Shown here: piece after piece, positions 46,725 through 57,435 of the stretch | Position numbering within the stretch: position 1 is the stretch's first letter | Layout of the letters: each line of letters starts with the position of its first letter | Assembly: GCF_001598475.1 (NCBI RefSeq) | Contig: NZ_BCZA01000002.1 | Location: forward strand, 124,001-188,000 | Length of the DNA stretch: 64,000 bases | From: Pantoea agglomerans NBRC 102470 | GTDB lineage: Bacteria > Pseudomonadota > Gammaproteobacteria > Enterobacterales > Enterobacteriaceae | Reading direction: 5' to 3' | Program-made: the position numbers and the translations under genes | The notes under the pieces: model-generated | Database searches by the model: none | Seen by the model: the letters and a program-made list of their open reading frames with translations, nothing else | What the model was told of the DNA's origin: nothing

Positions 46725-48755
46725 TTAAGCGCTTGGGAAGCTGATGTTGCTGCCCGGCGCTTCACGGTTGAGATGGATGAAGTTCAGGTGTCGCTCATAC
46801 TGATCCAGTATGTCGATGATCACCTGCTCTTTGCTGTAATCCATTAAGTCATTACCCTGGCTGCCTTCCATCAGGAAGGTTTCCAGCCGGTAGTAGGTCG
46901 ATTTACCGCTGCGGGCGCGATAGGTAAAGCCCGGAATCGAATATTGCTGCGGCCAGACCTGATAGATAAAGTCCTGCTCCTCGCCCAGATGGACGCGCAG
47001 ATCCAGATAGCCAATCGGGTTGCTTTCATCCGCCTCAACGCTCTCAAGCGTGACCCGGCCATCCCGCAGCTCCAGCTCTTTCGCCACTTCCTGCATCGCC
47101 GGATAGATAGTTTTTTCCATCATCTGCTGGGTATAACGCGAGCCTGGGTAGTTCATTAGGCGCGACAGACGCTTCTTCCAGGTCAGGCGATCGGTCGCAT
47201 GAGCCAGATAGGGCGCGGTGTCGCGCGTGGCGCTGGCCCGACGGTGATCTTCAATCTTAAGGGATTTAAACAGCCCCGCCATGACAAAGAAGATAACAAA
47301 GCTGAACGGCAGCCCCATGATCACCGTGGTGTTCTGCAAGGCAGTGATACCGTTGGTCATCAGCATGCTCAGGGTCAGTACCCCAATCGCCACAGACCAG
47401 AAGATACGCAGCCAGTTCGGTGCATCACTGTTGATATCTTTCAGTCGCGAGGTGAAGTTACCCAGCACCAGCGAGCCGGAATCCGCCGAGGTGACGTAGA
47501 ACAGCATACCGGTAATAGTCGCGACCGAGGCGCTGAGTTTAAACGCCGGATACTGCGCCAGCAGGCTGTAGAAGCCGCGCTCCGCATGGTTCATCACTTC
47601 CTGCGCAAACTCCGTATTGCCGTGGATGATCTGATACAGCGCGGCATTACCGAACACTGACAGCCACAACAGCGTAAAGGTGAACGGAATAATCAGCGTG
47701 CCCAGCACGAACTCACGGATGGTACGACCGCGTGAGATACGCGCCAGGAACAGGCCGACGAATGGCGACCAGGCCACCCACCACGCCCAGAAGAAGAGCG
47801 TCCAGCTGTTCATCCACTGGGTCGGACGATCAAAGGCAAAGGTATTGAGCGTCATGCCCATGAAGCGGTTGATGTAATCCCCGACGTTCAGCACCAGCGC
47901 ATTCAGCAGGAACTCGGTGTTGCCGAAGAACAGCACAAACAGAATCAGTCCCAGCGCCATCACCACGTTCAGCTCAGAGAGAATACGGATCCCTTTATCG
48001 ACGCCCGACGTGACAGAAATGGTGGCGATCACCACGGAGAGGACAATCAGCGCGGCCTGCGCGGTCAGGCCTTCCGGGATATCAAACAGCACTTTGAGGC
48101 CATAGTTAAGCTGCACGACCCCGATGCCGAGCGTGGTGGCGATACCAAAGATGGTGCCGACCACGGCGGCGATATCTACGGTGTGGCCAATCGGTCCATA
48201 GATGCGTTTACCAAAGATAGGATAGAGCGCGGAACGGATGGTGAGCGGCAGGTTATAGCGATAGCTGAAGTAGCCTAGCGCGATGCCCATCAACGCATAC
48301 ATTGACCAGCCGGTCAATCCGTAGTGGAACAGCGTCCAGACCATCGCCTGGCGGGCCGCTTCCATCGTCTGCCCTGCTCCCTCCGGCGGCTGCATATACT
48401 GCGTCACCGGCTCGGCGACCGAGAAGAACATCAGGTCGATGCCGATGCCGGCGGCGAACAGCATGGCAGACCAGCTAAGGACGCTGAACTCGGGTTTGGA
48501 GTGCTCAGGCCCGAGCTTGATCGAACCAAAGCGTGAGCAGGCCATATACAACACAAAAACAATATAGAGCGTGGCAGCCAGCATGTAGTACCAGCCGAAG
48601 GTGGCGGAAACCCAGTTTACCGCCTTGAGGATCCAGCTCGCGGCCAGTTCACTATAGAGAATCGTCACAAGTGAAAACGTCAGAATCAATCCGGCAGAGG
48701 TATAAAATACAACGGGATTGAGTCTGTCTTTTTCACCGGCAGGTGGATTATTCAT
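46725..48755 (-). CDS. betT: High-affinity choline transporter BetT
   Basis: BCCT-family proton-coupled choline importer, with 12 membrane segments and a long cytoplasmic C-terminal domain (about 505-676) that senses osmotic stress in BetT. The BCCT tryptophan-rich TM8 segment is WTLFFWAWWVAWSPFVG. 676 aa, near the E. coli length. It is divergent from betIBA and shares the regulatory region holding a BetI operator. Confidence 0.95.
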   Translation of the reverse strand: MNNPPAGEKDRLNPVVFYTSAGLILTFSLVTILYSELAASWILKAVNWVSATFGWYYMLAATLYIVFVLYMACSRFGSIKLGPEHSKPEFSVLSWSAMLFAAGIGIDLMFFSVAEPVTQYMQPPEGAGQTMEAARQAMVWTLFHYGLTGWSMYALMGIALGYFSYRYNLPLTIRSALYPIFGKRIYGPIGHTVDIAAVVGTIFGIATTLGIGVVQLNYGLKVLFDIPEGLTAQAALIVLSVVIATISVTSGVDKGIRILSELNVVMALGLILFVLFFGNTEFLLNALVLNVGDYINRFMGMTLNTFAFDRPTQWMNSWTLFFWAWWVAWSPFVGLFLARISRGRTIREFVLGTLIIPFTFTLLWLSVFGNAALYQIIHGNTEFAQEVMNHAERGFYSLLAQYPAFKLSASVATITGMLFYVTSADSGSLVLGNFTSRLKDINSDAPNWLRIFWSVAIGVLTLSMLMTNGITALQNTTVIMGLPFSFVIFFVMAGLFKSLKIEDHRRASATRDTAPYLAHATDRLTWKKRLSRLMNYPGSRYTQQMMEKTIYPAMQEVAKELELRDGRVTLESVEADESNPIGYLDLRVHLGEEQDFIYQVWPQQYSIPGFTYRARSGKSTYYRLETFLMEGSQGNDLMDYSKEQVIIDILDQYERHLNFIHLNREAPGSNISFPSA

Positions 48756-48949
48756 CGGTTACCTCTGGTTAATGTCCTGAAAATACGCAATGGATAAGTC
48801 TTGCCGTCCACGGCTTTCCGGCCGTGCGGCCCTGTTTCGTTCTGTCACTTCCTGTTAATCGCTCAGGCAAACCAGCCTATTTTAGCACTCATTGCCGTTT
48901 CGCTTTCGCTACATTTAAAGAACAGCATCCTAACAAATTTTCTTTTTAT

Positions 48950-48963
48950 ATTGAACGTGCAAT
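48950..48963. promoter_or_regulatory. BetI operator in the betT-betI region
   Basis: ATTGAACGTGCAAT is an inverted repeat (ATTG/CAAT with ACGTGC centre) matching the BetI site pattern ATTGAACGTNCAAT known in gamma-proteobacteria. It is 48 bases before the betI ATG and lies between the divergent genes, so choline-relieved repression of both is expected. Confidence 0.7.
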
Positions 48964-49010
48964 CAAAAAAAGTTTAAATAGGGGCTCGATTTGAGGGTGG
49001 AGCTGGAGCT

Positions 49011-49604
49011 ATGCCAAAGGTAGGGATGCAGCCGATACGTCGTCGGCAACTGATTGATGCGACCCTGAGCACGATTAATGAAGTGGGGATTAATGATGCC
49101 ACTATCGCCCAGATCGCCCGTCGGGCGGGGGTTTCCACCGGCATCATCAGTCACTATTTCAAGGACAAGAACGGCTTACTGGAAGCCACGATGCGTGATG
49201 TGACGCGTCAACTGCGGGAGGCGGTACTGTCGCGGTTAGAACCGCTGGCCGGTGCCTCTGCAGAACAGCGGTTGTGTGCCATCGTTGAGGGTAATTTTGA
49301 TGATACCCAGGTGCACACGGCAGTGATGAAAGCCTGGCTCGACTTCTGGTCGAGCAGCATGCATCAGCCCCAGCTTAATCGCCTGGAGCGGGTCAGCAGC
49401 CGGCGGCTCTACTCAACGCTGGTGGTCGAATTCCGGCGTGAACTGCCGCTGGAGAAGGCACGTCTGGCCGCACACGGGCTGGCTGCCCTGATAGATGGTC
49501 TGTGGCTGCGCGCCGCGCTGAGCGGTAAGCCATTTAACCCGGTCATCGCCCTCACACTGACCACCCAATTCATCCGTCAGCAACTGGCTGGCGAGCACGA
49601 ATAA
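49011..49604 (+). CDS. betI: TetR-family repressor BetI
   Basis: Choline-sensing repressor of the bet genes. The N-terminal TetR helix-turn-helix is [21 protein letters not shown]; the C-terminal domain binds choline. 197 aa. It precedes betB by 14 bases with GGAAGGAG at its end as the ribosome-binding site for betB. Confidence 0.95.
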   Translation: MPKVGMQPIRRRQLIDATLSTINEVGINDATIAQIARRAGVSTGIISHYFKDKNGLLEATMRDVTRQLREAVLSRLEPLAGASAEQRLCAIVEGNFDDTQVHTAVMKAWLDFWSSSMHQPQLNRLERVSSRRLYSTLVVEFRRELPLEKARLAAHGLAALIDGLWLRAALSGKPFNPVIALTLTTQFIRQQLAGEHE

Positions 49605-49618
49605 CGGAAGGAGAAAAC

Positions 49619-51091
49619 ATGTCCCGATTCACCGAGCAGAAACTCTACATCGATGGCGCTTATGTTGCCGCAGCGTCTGGCGAAACGTTCCAGACGATTA
49701 ACCCGGTCAACGGCGAAGTGCTGGCAGAGGTTCATGCCGCCGGCCAGGAAGATGTCAATCGCGCCGTTGCTGCCGCCAGAAAAGGCCAGAAAGTCTGGGC
49801 CGCGATGACCGCCATGGAGCGCTCGCGCATCCTGCGTCGCGCCGTCGATATTCTGCGTGAGCGTAATGATGAGCTGGCAGAGCTGGAAATGCTCGATACC
49901 GGTAAGCCTTACAGCGAAACCTCAGCGGTCGATATCGTCACCGGCGCAGACGTACTGGAGTATTACGCCGGTCTGGTTCCGGCGCTGGAAGGTCAGCAGA
50001 TCCCACTGCGTGAAACCTCCTTTGTTTACACCCGTCGCGAACCGCTGGGCGTGGTAGCCGGTATCGGTGCCTGGAACTACCCGATTCAGATCGCCCTGTG
50101 GAAATCCGCGCCTGCGCTGGCAGCGGGTAACGCGATGATTTTCAAACCGAGTGAAATGACCCCGCTCACTGCCCTGAAGCTGGCGGAAATTTACACCGAG
50201 GCGGGCCTGCCGGATGGCGTATTCAACGTGCTGCCGGGCATCGGTTCGGTCACCGGTCAGTTGCTCACTGAGCATCCTGGCATCGACAAAGTCTCCTTTA
50301 CCGGTGGCGTCGTCAGCGGCAAAAAAGTGATGGCCAATGCAGCAGGTTCAACGCTGAAAGAGGTCACCATGGAACTGGGCGGTAAATCACCGCTGATCAT
50401 CTTTGATGATGCCGATCTCGATCTGGCCGCCGACATCGCCATGATGGCGAACTTCTACAGCTCCGGTCAGGTCTGCACCAACGGCACCCGCGTCTTTATT
50501 CCTGCAAAACTGCAGGCCGCATTCGAGGCGAAAATCAGCGAACGCGTTGCCCGCATTCAGGCAGGCGATCTGCGTGACCCGGCGACCAACTTTGGTCCGC
50601 TGGTCAGCTTCAGCCATCGCGATAATGTGATGCGTTATATCGAATCCGGCATCGCTGAAGGCGCACGCGTACTGTGCGGCGGCAAACGTCTGACCGGTGG
50701 CGATTTCGACCAGGGTGCCTGGGTTGCACCAACCGTATTCACCGACTGCCGTGATGAGATGAAGATTGTGCGTGAAGAGATCTTCGGACCGGTCATGTCG
50801 ATCCTGAGCTACGAAAGTGAAGAAGAAGTGATCCGCCGCGCCAACGACACCGAATTTGGTCTGGCCGCCGGGCTGGTGACGCAGGATCTCAATAAGGCGC
50901 ACCGCGTGATTCATCAGATCGAAGCAGGAATCTGCTGGATTAATACCTGGGGCGAATCAGCCGCAGAGATGCCAGTGGGGGGTTACAAGCACTCCGGCAT
51001 TGGCCGTGAGAATGGCCTGATGACGCTGCAGAGCTACACCCAGGTGAAGTCAGTGCAGGTTGAGCTGACGCGTTTTCAGTCAGTCTTTTAA
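49619..51091 (+). CDS. betB: Betaine-aldehyde dehydrogenase
   Basis: Oxidises betaine aldehyde to the osmoprotectant glycine betaine with NAD(P)+. 490 aa ALDH fold, with the glutamate in [10 protein letters not shown] and the catalytic cysteine in [14 protein letters not shown]. It lies between betI and betA. Confidence 0.97.
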   Translation: MSRFTEQKLYIDGAYVAAASGETFQTINPVNGEVLAEVHAAGQEDVNRAVAAARKGQKVWAAMTAMERSRILRRAVDILRERNDELAELEMLDTGKPYSETSAVDIVTGADVLEYYAGLVPALEGQQIPLRETSFVYTRREPLGVVAGIGAWNYPIQIALWKSAPALAAGNAMIFKPSEMTPLTALKLAEIYTEAGLPDGVFNVLPGIGSVTGQLLTEHPGIDKVSFTGGVVSGKKVMANAAGSTLKEVTMELGGKSPLIIFDDADLDLAADIAMMANFYSSGQVCTNGTRVFIPAKLQAAFEAKISERVARIQAGDLRDPATNFGPLVSFSHRDNVMRYIESGIAEGARVLCGGKRLTGGDFDQGAWVAPTVFTDCRDEMKIVREEIFGPVMSILSYESEEEVIRRANDTEFGLAAGLVTQDLNKAHRVIHQIEAGICWINTWGESAAEMPVGGYKHSGIGRENGLMTLQSYTQVKSVQVELTRFQSVF

Positions 51092-51114
51092 TCACTTAAC
51101 CTGAGGAACGATGA

Positions 51115-52797
51115 ATGGAATTTGATTACATTATTATTGGAGCCGGATCCGCAGGAAACGTTCTGGCTACCCGTCTGACTGAAGAGAGCAACGTGAGCGT
51201 CCTGTTGCTGGAAGCGGGCGGCCCGGATTACCGCTTTGATTTTCGCACTCAGATGCCTGCGGCCCTCGCCTTCCCGTTACAGGGCAAGCGCTATAACTGG
51301 GCTTATGAAACCGAGCCAGAGCCTTACATGAACAATCGCCGCATGGAGTGTGGTCGCGGCAAAGGTCTGGGCGGTTCATCACTGATTAACGGCATGTGTT
51401 ATATCCGCGGTAACGCGATGGATCTCGATAACTGGGCCAGCGAACCTGGGCTGGAGAACTGGAGCTATCTGGACTGCCTGCCCTACTACCGTAAAGCGGA
51501 AACCCGCGATATCGGCCCGAACGATTTCCACGGCGGCGACGGCCCGGTGTGTGTTGCAACGCCTAAAGCGGGCAATAACGTGCTGTTTGAAGCGATGATT
51601 GAGGCGGGCGTGCAGGCGGGCTATCCGCGCACTGACGACCTTAATGGCTATCAGCAGGAAGGTTTCGGTCCGATGGATCGTACCGTGACGCCAAACGGTC
51701 GTCGTTCCAGCACCGCGCGTGGCTATCTCGATATGGCCAAAGGCCGCGCCAACCTGAAGATCATCACGCACGCCACCACCGATCGTATCATCTTCGATGG
51801 CAAGCGTGCGGTCGGTGTGGAGTATCTGCAAGGCGACAGCAACACCATCAACAAAGTGACCGCGCGTCGTGAAGTGCTGCTGTGTGCCGGCGCTATCGCT
51901 TCGCCGCAGATCCTGCAGCGTTCTGGCGTGGGTTCTCCTGAGCTGCTGAAGCAGTTTGATATCCCGCTGGTTCACGACCTGCCGGGCGTGGGTGAAAACC
52001 TGCAGGACCATCTGGAGATGTATCTGCAGTATGAGTGTAAAGAACCGGTCTCAATCTATCCGGCTCTGAAGTGGTGGAATCAGCCGAAAATCGGTGCAGA
52101 GTGGATGTTTAACGGCACCGGTATTGGTGCCAGCAACCAGTTCGAAGCGGGTGGCTTTATCCGCAGCCGCGAAGAGTTCAGCTGGCCGAACATTCAGTAT
52201 CACTTCCTGCCGGTGGCGATTAACTACAACGGCTCCAACGCGGTTGATGCCCACGGCTTCCAGTGTCACGTTGGCTCGATGCGTTCTCCAAGCCGCGGTC
52301 ATGTACGCCTGAAGTCGCGCGACCCGCGTCGTCATCCGGCCATTCTGTTTAACTACATGTCGCATGAGCAGGACTGGCATGAGTTCCGCGATGCAATTCG
52401 CATCACGCGCCAGATCATTAATCAGCCGGCGCTGGACAAGTACCGTGGCCGTGAAATCAGTCCGGGACTGGATTGCCAGACAGATGAGCAGCTGGATGAG
52501 TTCGTGCGTAACCACGGCGAAACCGCCTATCACCCTTGCGGCACCTGTAAGATGGGTAACGACCCGATGTCCGTCGTTGATGGCGAAGGTCGTGTGCATG
52601 GGCTGGAAGGCTTACGCGTAGTAGATGCGTCGATTATGCCGCTAATCATCACCGGTAACCTGAACGCCACCACTATCATGATTGGCGAGAAAATTGCCGA
52701 TAAGATTCGTGGACGCGATCCGTTGCCACGCAGCACCGCCGCTTACTATGTCGCGGGTGATGCACCCGTTCGCACGGTTCCGCAGCGCGCTGAATGA
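51115..52797 (+). CDS. betA: Choline dehydrogenase
   Basis: Membrane-associated FAD enzyme that oxidises choline to betaine aldehyde. GMC oxidoreductase with the FAD-binding [13 protein letters not shown] at the N-terminus, [18 protein letters not shown] as GMC signature 1, [15 protein letters not shown] as signature 2, and the catalytic histidine in [11 protein letters not shown]. 560 aa. Last gene of betIBA, followed by a strong terminator. Confidence 0.97.
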   Translation: MEFDYIIIGAGSAGNVLATRLTEESNVSVLLLEAGGPDYRFDFRTQMPAALAFPLQGKRYNWAYETEPEPYMNNRRMECGRGKGLGGSSLINGMCYIRGNAMDLDNWASEPGLENWSYLDCLPYYRKAETRDIGPNDFHGGDGPVCVATPKAGNNVLFEAMIEAGVQAGYPRTDDLNGYQQEGFGPMDRTVTPNGRRSSTARGYLDMAKGRANLKIITHATTDRIIFDGKRAVGVEYLQGDSNTINKVTARREVLLCAGAIASPQILQRSGVGSPELLKQFDIPLVHDLPGVGENLQDHLEMYLQYECKEPVSIYPALKWWNQPKIGAEWMFNGTGIGASNQFEAGGFIRSREEFSWPNIQYHFLPVAINYNGSNAVDAHGFQCHVGSMRSPSRGHVRLKSRDPRRHPAILFNYMSHEQDWHEFRDAIRITRQIINQPALDKYRGREISPGLDCQTDEQLDEFVRNHGETAYHPCGTCKMGNDPMSVVDGEGRVHGLEGLRVVDASIMPLIITGNLNATTIMIGEKIADKIRGRDPLPRSTAAYYVAGDAPVRTVPQRAE

Positions 52798-52816
52798 CAC
52801 GTGACAGCGTCACTTA

Positions 52817-52853
52817 ATAATAGCCGGGCACTTTTGTTGCCCGGCTATTTTTT
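52817..52853 (+). terminator. betIBA terminator
   Basis: AATAGCCGGGCA and TGCCCGGCTATT form a long stem followed by a T-tract, about 20 bases after betA. Confidence 0.92.
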
Positions 52854-53047
52854 TTATTACGGTTTACCACAGATCCTTTTCCACACTTCATCATTCTCAA
52901 ACCATCAAACCTTAACAGACATCAAACAAAGCAGCATCTGCTGTTGATTTGGCGATGTGCAGAATGCTATAAATCCAGCATCTATTTAACCGGAGGCACT
53001 ATCCGTCCACTGATGAGAAGCAACAATGTGGATGTGTTGTAAATTTT

Positions 53048-53140
53048 ATGAGCAGAATGTTCATGTCAAACCCCCTGCATTCCCCCTCTTGCCTTTCTGG
53101 CTGGAACGCCGCCGATCAGCACTGGCGTAACGCCCTGTAG
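53048..53140 (+). CDS. Possible upstream ORF (30 aa) in the mdtJI leader
   Basis: An ORF starting [15 protein letters not shown] and ending ADQHWRNAL lies 86 bases before mdtJ. Three in-frame ATGs (53048, 53057, 53063) compete and none has a strong ribosome-binding site. E. coli mdtJI is preceded by an upstream ORF named mdtU that mediates spermidine control, to my recollection, and this occupies the same place. Homology was not tested. Confidence 0.45.
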   Translation: MSRMFMSNPLHSPSCLSGWNAADQHWRNAL

Positions 53141-53226
53141 TCCCCTCACCACTTCGAACTGTTCTGAGTCTGCCCGCACGTTGTGCGTTGTTGCAGGTCG
53201 TCATTTATCGTTGCTGGAGAGCACCC

Positions 53227-53577
53227 ATGCGCGCCTGGGTTTTATTATCACTCGCTATTGTTACTGAAATTATTGGTACCCTTTTTATGAAATGGTCCAG
53301 CCTCAATGGCAGCCATTCCGGCTACCTGATGATGCTGGGCATGATTGCCTGTTCTTATATTCTGCTGAGTTTCGCCATTAAACGTATCGCCCTGGGCGTG
53401 GCTTATGCGCTGTGGGAAGGTATCGGCATCATGCTGATTACGTTATTCAGCGTGCAGCTGTTTGGTGAAACGCTGTCAGCGCTGAAGGTCTGTGGGCTGG
53501 TGACGCTGATTGTCGGAATTGTGTTGATCAAAACCGGCACCCAATCATCAGCGGAGATTAATCATGCTCATCGCTGA
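53227..53577 (+). CDS. mdtJ: Spermidine exporter subunit MdtJ
   Basis: Small multidrug resistance family protein with four helices that works as a heterodimer with MdtI to export spermidine. The conserved glutamate is in [16 protein letters not shown] chose ATG 53227 after CTGGAGAGCACCC (116 aa). It overlaps mdtI by 14 bases. Confidence 0.94.
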   Translation: MRAWVLLSLAIVTEIIGTLFMKWSSLNGSHSGYLMMLGMIACSYILLSFAIKRIALGVAYALWEGIGIMLITLFSVQLFGETLSALKVCGLVTLIVGIVLIKTGTQSSAEINHAHR

Positions 53578-53893
53578 TCTTGTTCATGCGTCCTGGCTGG
53601 CGCTGGCTATCGTGCTGGAGATTGCCGCTAACATATTCCTTAAATATTCTGATGGGTTTAAGAAACCGCTGTACGGTCTGCTTTCACTTTGCTGTGTCCT
53701 GCTCGCATTCAGCGCACTCGCTCAGGCGGTCAAAGGTATCGATCTGTCGATCGCCTATGCGGTCTGGGGCGGTTTCGGGATTATCGCCACTGTCGCGGCC
53801 GGATGGGTGTTGTTTGGCCAGCGGCTGAACCGCAAAGGCTGGGCCGGCCTGACCCTGCTGCTGGCCGGTATGATCCTGTTAAAACTGGCCTGA
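53564..53893 (+). CDS. mdtI: Spermidine exporter subunit MdtI
   Basis: SMR partner of MdtJ, 109 aa, exactly the E. coli length, with four helices and the conserved glutamate in [15 protein letters not shown]. The ribosome-binding site GCGGAG lies inside the end of mdtJ, so translation is coupled. Confidence 0.94.
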   Translation: MLIADLVHASWLALAIVLEIAANIFLKYSDGFKKPLYGLLSLCCVLLAFSALAQAVKGIDLSIAYAVWGGFGIIATVAAGWVLFGQRLNRKGWAGLTLLLAGMILLKLA

Positions 53894-54093
53894 TCGGCCA
53901 TCTCAATCAGTAATATTGATTAAGGGTGTGCCACTGCACGCCCTTAACTTCCTGTGCTTTCCCGCCCTGTTTCGGTTGATTTTTCCCTCTTACCTGTGCT
54001 CGGAATCTTCTTACTTTTGTAAAGGCCCGTTTACATATCTGTTGCCTTGAGGCTTAGTGAGCGCCGAAGGTCGGATAAAAACGAGGAATAGTT

Positions 54094-55236
54094 ATGTCTG
54101 CAACACGAGGTTGGTCTACGGAGCTGGAGGGATTACGCGGCATCGCTTCTCTCTGGGTATTAGTTGGCCATATCAGCTTACTGGTTCATTGCCACATCAC
54201 GCTTATTTCATCCCCTGGCATTGGGGTCGATCTGTTTATTCTGTTATCGGGTTATCTGATGGCGAAAAACTACGTCGAGCGTCAGCAGAAAGAGCCGTGG
54301 CAGAGCACAGAGACCATTAAGAAGTTCTGGATCCGGCGCTTCTTCCGCATCGCCCCGCTCTACTATCTTCTGTTAATCATCGCCCTGTTTTATGGCCCGT
54401 GGTTCGGCGAGATGCGTGACACCATTGCTCATTTCTATTCCGGCACCGCCACAGAGTCGTCGCGTTACAACGACCAGTCGCTGGCAAACATCCTGACCCA
54501 CTTCAGTTTCCTGTTCGGCCTGCTGCCCGAATATGGTTTTAATACCGTGCTGCCTGACTGGAGCATCGGGCTGGAGATGCAGTTCTATCTGCTGTTCCCG
54601 TTCATCATGCTGGTGACGCTGCGCTTTGGTTATGCCGCCTCGCTGATTGGCATCATGGCGCTCTGCTGCGCAGGCCGATATGTGCTGGCAGATTATTATG
54701 AGGCGTTTGAGATGCCTTCAATGATCCTGATAAAGCTGAATATGTTCCTGTCGGGCATGCTGCTGGCCGAGGCGATCCGCCGTAAATCCCTGCTCTACGT
54801 CGCTTTTGCGCTGCTCGGCCCGGTCGCCAGCGTGGCGATGGGCCTGGGCGCGATTAAGCTGCAGGTGATTATGGAGGCGCTGATGATCGTCGGTATGACG
54901 GCGATTCTGTGGCAATACCCGCCGGGCAGCCTGATGGCAACGCTGATCGCTCTACCGCGTAAGCTGCTGAACAACCGTCTCAGCACCTGGCTGGGCGACG
55001 TGTCGTTTTCTGTCTACCTGCTGCATCTGCTGATTGTAATCCCGCTGATCGCACTGCTGCTCAATCACACCGACATTGAGTTTAAGAGCGACATGATGCG
55101 TTTCCTGATTGTCTGCGTCTCTGCCATCCCGGTGACCTATGCGCTGGCCTCTTTACTCTATAAGTATGTTGAGAAGCCCGGCATTCAGATTGGTAAGCGC
55201 GTGCTGAAGCCGAAGCTGGCCGATCAGACCAGCTGA
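54094..55236 (+). CDS. Acyltransferase 3 family membrane protein (OafA/YrhL type)
   Basis: 380-aa membrane protein with about ten hydrophobic segments. The family start ELEGLRGIASLWVLVGH carries the catalytic-type arginine and histidine, and GVDLFILLSGYLMA and RRFFRIAPLYY are the other conserved motifs. These enzymes O-acetylate surface polysaccharides or other glycans; the target here is unknown. GAGGAATAGTT precedes the ATG. It stands alone between mdtJI and a terminator. Confidence 0.9.
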   Translation: MSATRGWSTELEGLRGIASLWVLVGHISLLVHCHITLISSPGIGVDLFILLSGYLMAKNYVERQQKEPWQSTETIKKFWIRRFFRIAPLYYLLLIIALFYGPWFGEMRDTIAHFYSGTATESSRYNDQSLANILTHFSFLFGLLPEYGFNTVLPDWSIGLEMQFYLLFPFIMLVTLRFGYAASLIGIMALCCAGRYVLADYYEAFEMPSMILIKLNMFLSGMLLAEAIRRKSLLYVAFALLGPVASVAMGLGAIKLQVIMEALMIVGMTAILWQYPPGSLMATLIALPRKLLNNRLSTWLGDVSFSVYLLHLLIVIPLIALLLNHTDIEFKSDMMRFLIVCVSAIPVTYALASLLYKYVEKPGIQIGKRVLKPKLADQTS

Positions 55237-55261
55237 GTTTTTAAGGCAGGCCCTTCTGTTT

Positions 55262-55290
55262 TTAAAAGCCCCCGAGTTCGGGGTTTTTTT
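55262..55290 (+). terminator. Terminator of the acyltransferase gene
   Basis: CCCCGA and TCGGGG pair around a short loop, followed by a long T-tract, about 30 bases after the stop codon. Confidence 0.85.
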
Positions 55291-55416
55291 TTGCCAGGAA
55301 AAGCGCAATTGGCTGTGATAACGAGCCTGCTCAGGCATTGATTAAGCCCGTCGCCAGCACACCCGCTGAGGTGAACTACACTTTGCCGGTTAGCAATCTG
55401 ACTCAGAGGAGAGAAC

Positions 55417-55677
55417 ATGAGCATTCAGCATCTGCTGCTATCCACCGACGGTGGCGCAGTGATCATTGAAGCAGAACAACTCGAAAGTGAGCTGGTTATC
55501 CCGCCCCACCTGCAGACCCTGACCGGCGGTGAAGCTGACAGCGATACCGGCCATCGGGTGGCGGTAACAAAGCACTACTGCAAGGGACGCTACTATGCGG
55601 TTGCCCTTGATCGCCATGCGGCCAGCAATGAAATTGATGACGTGATCGACCTGCTGCATCCGGCCCCGCTTGATTAG
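55417..55677 (+). CDS. Hypothetical 86-aa protein
   Basis: Starts MSIQHLLLSTDGG with CAGAGGAGAGAAC as ribosome-binding site. Soluble, with DTGHRVAVTKHYCKGRYYAVALD in the middle; no signal or membrane segment. Family not recognised. A second small gene follows 101 bases later in the same direction. Confidence 0.7.
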   Translation: MSIQHLLLSTDGGAVIIEAEQLESELVIPPHLQTLTGGEADSDTGHRVAVTKHYCKGRYYAVALDRHAASNEIDDVIDLLHPAPLD

Positions 55678-55778
55678 TCTTGTCGGACAGAACCCGTACA
55701 TGTTCCGCTGAACTGCTGGCGGAAAAACTCAGTATTGCCGGTGCGCGGCATTTACCTATTCAGAAGAGGATAAGCATC

Positions 55779-55964
55779 ATGCAAAAGAAGAAGTGGTTTG
55801 TTTCTTACGTGATTAAGCCTGAAGGTGAAAATCATGTCACAACTCACGCTTTTATCGAGGGCGACGATGTCGAGGAGGCGCTGGAAGCCTTTATGTTCGA
55901 AACCAAAAAAAGCCTGTCGCTGGAAACCGAAGAGCTGACTCTGCTTTCGGTGAGCCTGGTGTAA
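55779..55964 (+). CDS. Hypothetical 61-aa protein
   Basis: Starts MQKKKWFVSYVIKPEG with AGAGGATAAGCATC upstream, so the longer ORF from 55680 is not needed. Predicted alternation of beta strands and a helix (DDVEEALEAFMFETKK). Soluble; family not recognised. A clear terminator follows, which supports a real gene. Confidence 0.75.
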   Translation: MQKKKWFVSYVIKPEGENHVTTHAFIEGDDVEEALEAFMFETKKSLSLETEELTLLSVSLV

Positions 55965-55976
55965 ACTCTGATTAAC

Positions 55977-55998
55977 CTCGCAATTGCGGGGTTTTTTA
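55977..55998 (+). terminator. Terminator after the 61-aa gene
   Basis: CCTCGCAA and TTGCGGGG pair (one G-U), followed by six T. Confidence 0.85.
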
Positions 55999-56061
55999 TG
56001 TCCTGTATCAGGATCGGTTATCTATTTATATTATTTATAATTTCCCTGGTGTGGCACTCAG

Positions 56062-56199
56062 TTACTTACTGGGATACGGCCAGGCGTGATCAACGCCAGT
56101 TGATGACAGCAGACCGGTAACCGCCAGATAAGCCAGTATCAGGACAAACAGCACAATCGCTGCAATTTCAATGGATTTGAGTAAGTGATTCTTAGCCAT
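56062..56199 (-). CDS. 45-aa single-pass membrane protein
   Basis: Starts MAKNHLLKSIEIAAIV and ends DHAWPYPSK, with one hydrophobic helix at about residues 10-33. GGAGGG lies 6 bases before the ATG. It should be a small inner-membrane protein; family not recognised. The upstream region has a dyad TTGAAC ... TATAGT reminiscent of MerR-type promoters. Confidence 0.7.
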   Translation of the reverse strand: MAKNHLLKSIEIAAIVLFVLILAYLAVTGLLSSTGVDHAWPYPSK

Positions 56200-56368
56200 A
56201 AATAACCCTCCTTCAGATGTGTGTAATCAGACTTCACCCCATAAACTATAATGTTACCGGTAAAGTTCAAGTGAAAATCACATCATGAAACATAAAGCCG
56301 CGCTTATTAATGCTTTAACGGAATGTGCTCTTACGCATTCAGAGGGAGGAAACTGGCCTTACAGGCAT

Positions 56369-56393
56369 AAAAAAGCCCGCACGGCGCGGGCTT
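56369..56393 (-). terminator. adhP terminator
   Basis: On the minus strand AGCCCGCGCC and GTGCGGGCT form a stem followed by six T, 20 bases past the adhP stop codon. Confidence 0.85.
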
Positions 56394-56412
56394 CTGCGAT
56401 TATCAGCACGGA

Positions 56413-57435
56413 TTATTCAGCAGACTGACCGCTAAAGTCGATTACCATCCTGCCGCGGATCTTGCCCTGAATCATCTCATCGAAGATGGCATTGACCTCA
56501 CCAATCTTCCTTTTGGTCACCTTCGGCACCACTTTCCCTTCTGCCGCAAACTGGAAAGCTTCCGCCAGATCGTTACGCGTCCCGACCAGCGATCCCACCA
56601 CCTGAATGCCATCGAGCACCAGACGCGGAATATTCAGGCTCATCGCTTCCGGCGGCAGTCCGACAGCCACCACCCGACCACCGGCCCTGACCGCATCGAC
56701 CGCAGAGTTAAATGCTGCTTTGGCAACCGCCGTTACCACAGCCGCATGCGCGCCACCGGTTTGTTCCTGAATAAAGCGAGCCGCATCTTCGCTGGCAGAG
56801 TTTACGACCAGGTCGGCACCCATCTCTTTCGCCAGTGCCAGTTGCCCATCGCTCACATCAACCGCGATCACTTTGGCGTTAAAAACATTTTTCGCATACT
56901 GCAGGGCGAGATTTCCCAGCCCGCCAAGACCGTAAATCGCCAGCCACTGACCCGGTTTTACCTCGGACACTTTCACCGCTTTATAGGTGGTGACACCAGC
57001 GCAGGTGACACTACTGGCGGCGTAAGGATCAAGCCCGTCGGGGACTTTGACCGAATAGTCTGCAACGACGATACACTCTTCAGCCATGCCGCCATCGACG
57101 GTATAACCGGCATTAACGACCTCTCTGCAGAGCGTTTCGTTACCGGAGTTACAGTATTGGCAGTGACCGCAGCCCTTAAAGAACCATGCCACGCTGGCAC
57201 GATCGCCTGGCTTGAGTGAGGTCACATCTGGCGCGACTTCCTCAACAATACCGATACCTTCATGGCCCAGCGTCACGCCGGTTTTATCACCGAAATCACC
57301 GTTCTTCACATGCAGATCGGTATGGCATACGCCACAGCATTCCATCCTGAGCCGTGCTTCGCCCGTTTTGAGAGGACGCAGCGTCTTCTCAACCACTTCA
57401 ACCTTGTGTTCACTGTTAGCAATTGCCGCTTTCAT
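56413..57435 (-). CDS. adhP: Zinc-dependent alcohol dehydrogenase AdhP
   Basis: Cytoplasmic NAD-dependent, ethanol-preferring alcohol dehydrogenase. The catalytic zinc ligands are in [10 protein letters not shown] and LGHEGIG with a later [11 protein letters not shown] cysteine; the structural zinc cysteines are in [16 protein letters not shown]; the NAD fold is [12 protein letters not shown] chose the ATG at 57435 (340 aa), which gives [14 protein letters not shown]; the ORF's extra 61 upstream residues have no family support. Confidence 0.95.
   Translation of the reverse strand: MKAAIANSEHKVEVVEKTLRPLKTGEARLRMECCGVCHTDLHVKNGDFGDKTGVTLGHEGIGIVEEVAPDVTSLKPGDRASVAWFFKGCGHCQYCNSGNETLCREVVNAGYTVDGGMAEECIVVADYSVKVPDGLDPYAASSVTCAGVTTYKAVKVSEVKPGQWLAIYGLGGLGNLALQYAKNVFNAKVIAVDVSDGQLALAKEMGADLVVNSASEDAARFIQEQTGGAHAAVVTAVAKAAFNSAVDAVRAGGRVVAVGLPPEAMSLNIPRLVLDGIQVVGSLVGTRNDLAEAFQFAAEGKVVPKVTKRKIGEVNAIFDEMIQGKIRGRMVIDFSGQSAE

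Noticed and set aside
56285-56428. 47-codon plus-strand ORF across the adhP terminator.
   Set aside because: It reads through the terminator hairpin and into the end of adhP, and lacks a ribosome-binding site.
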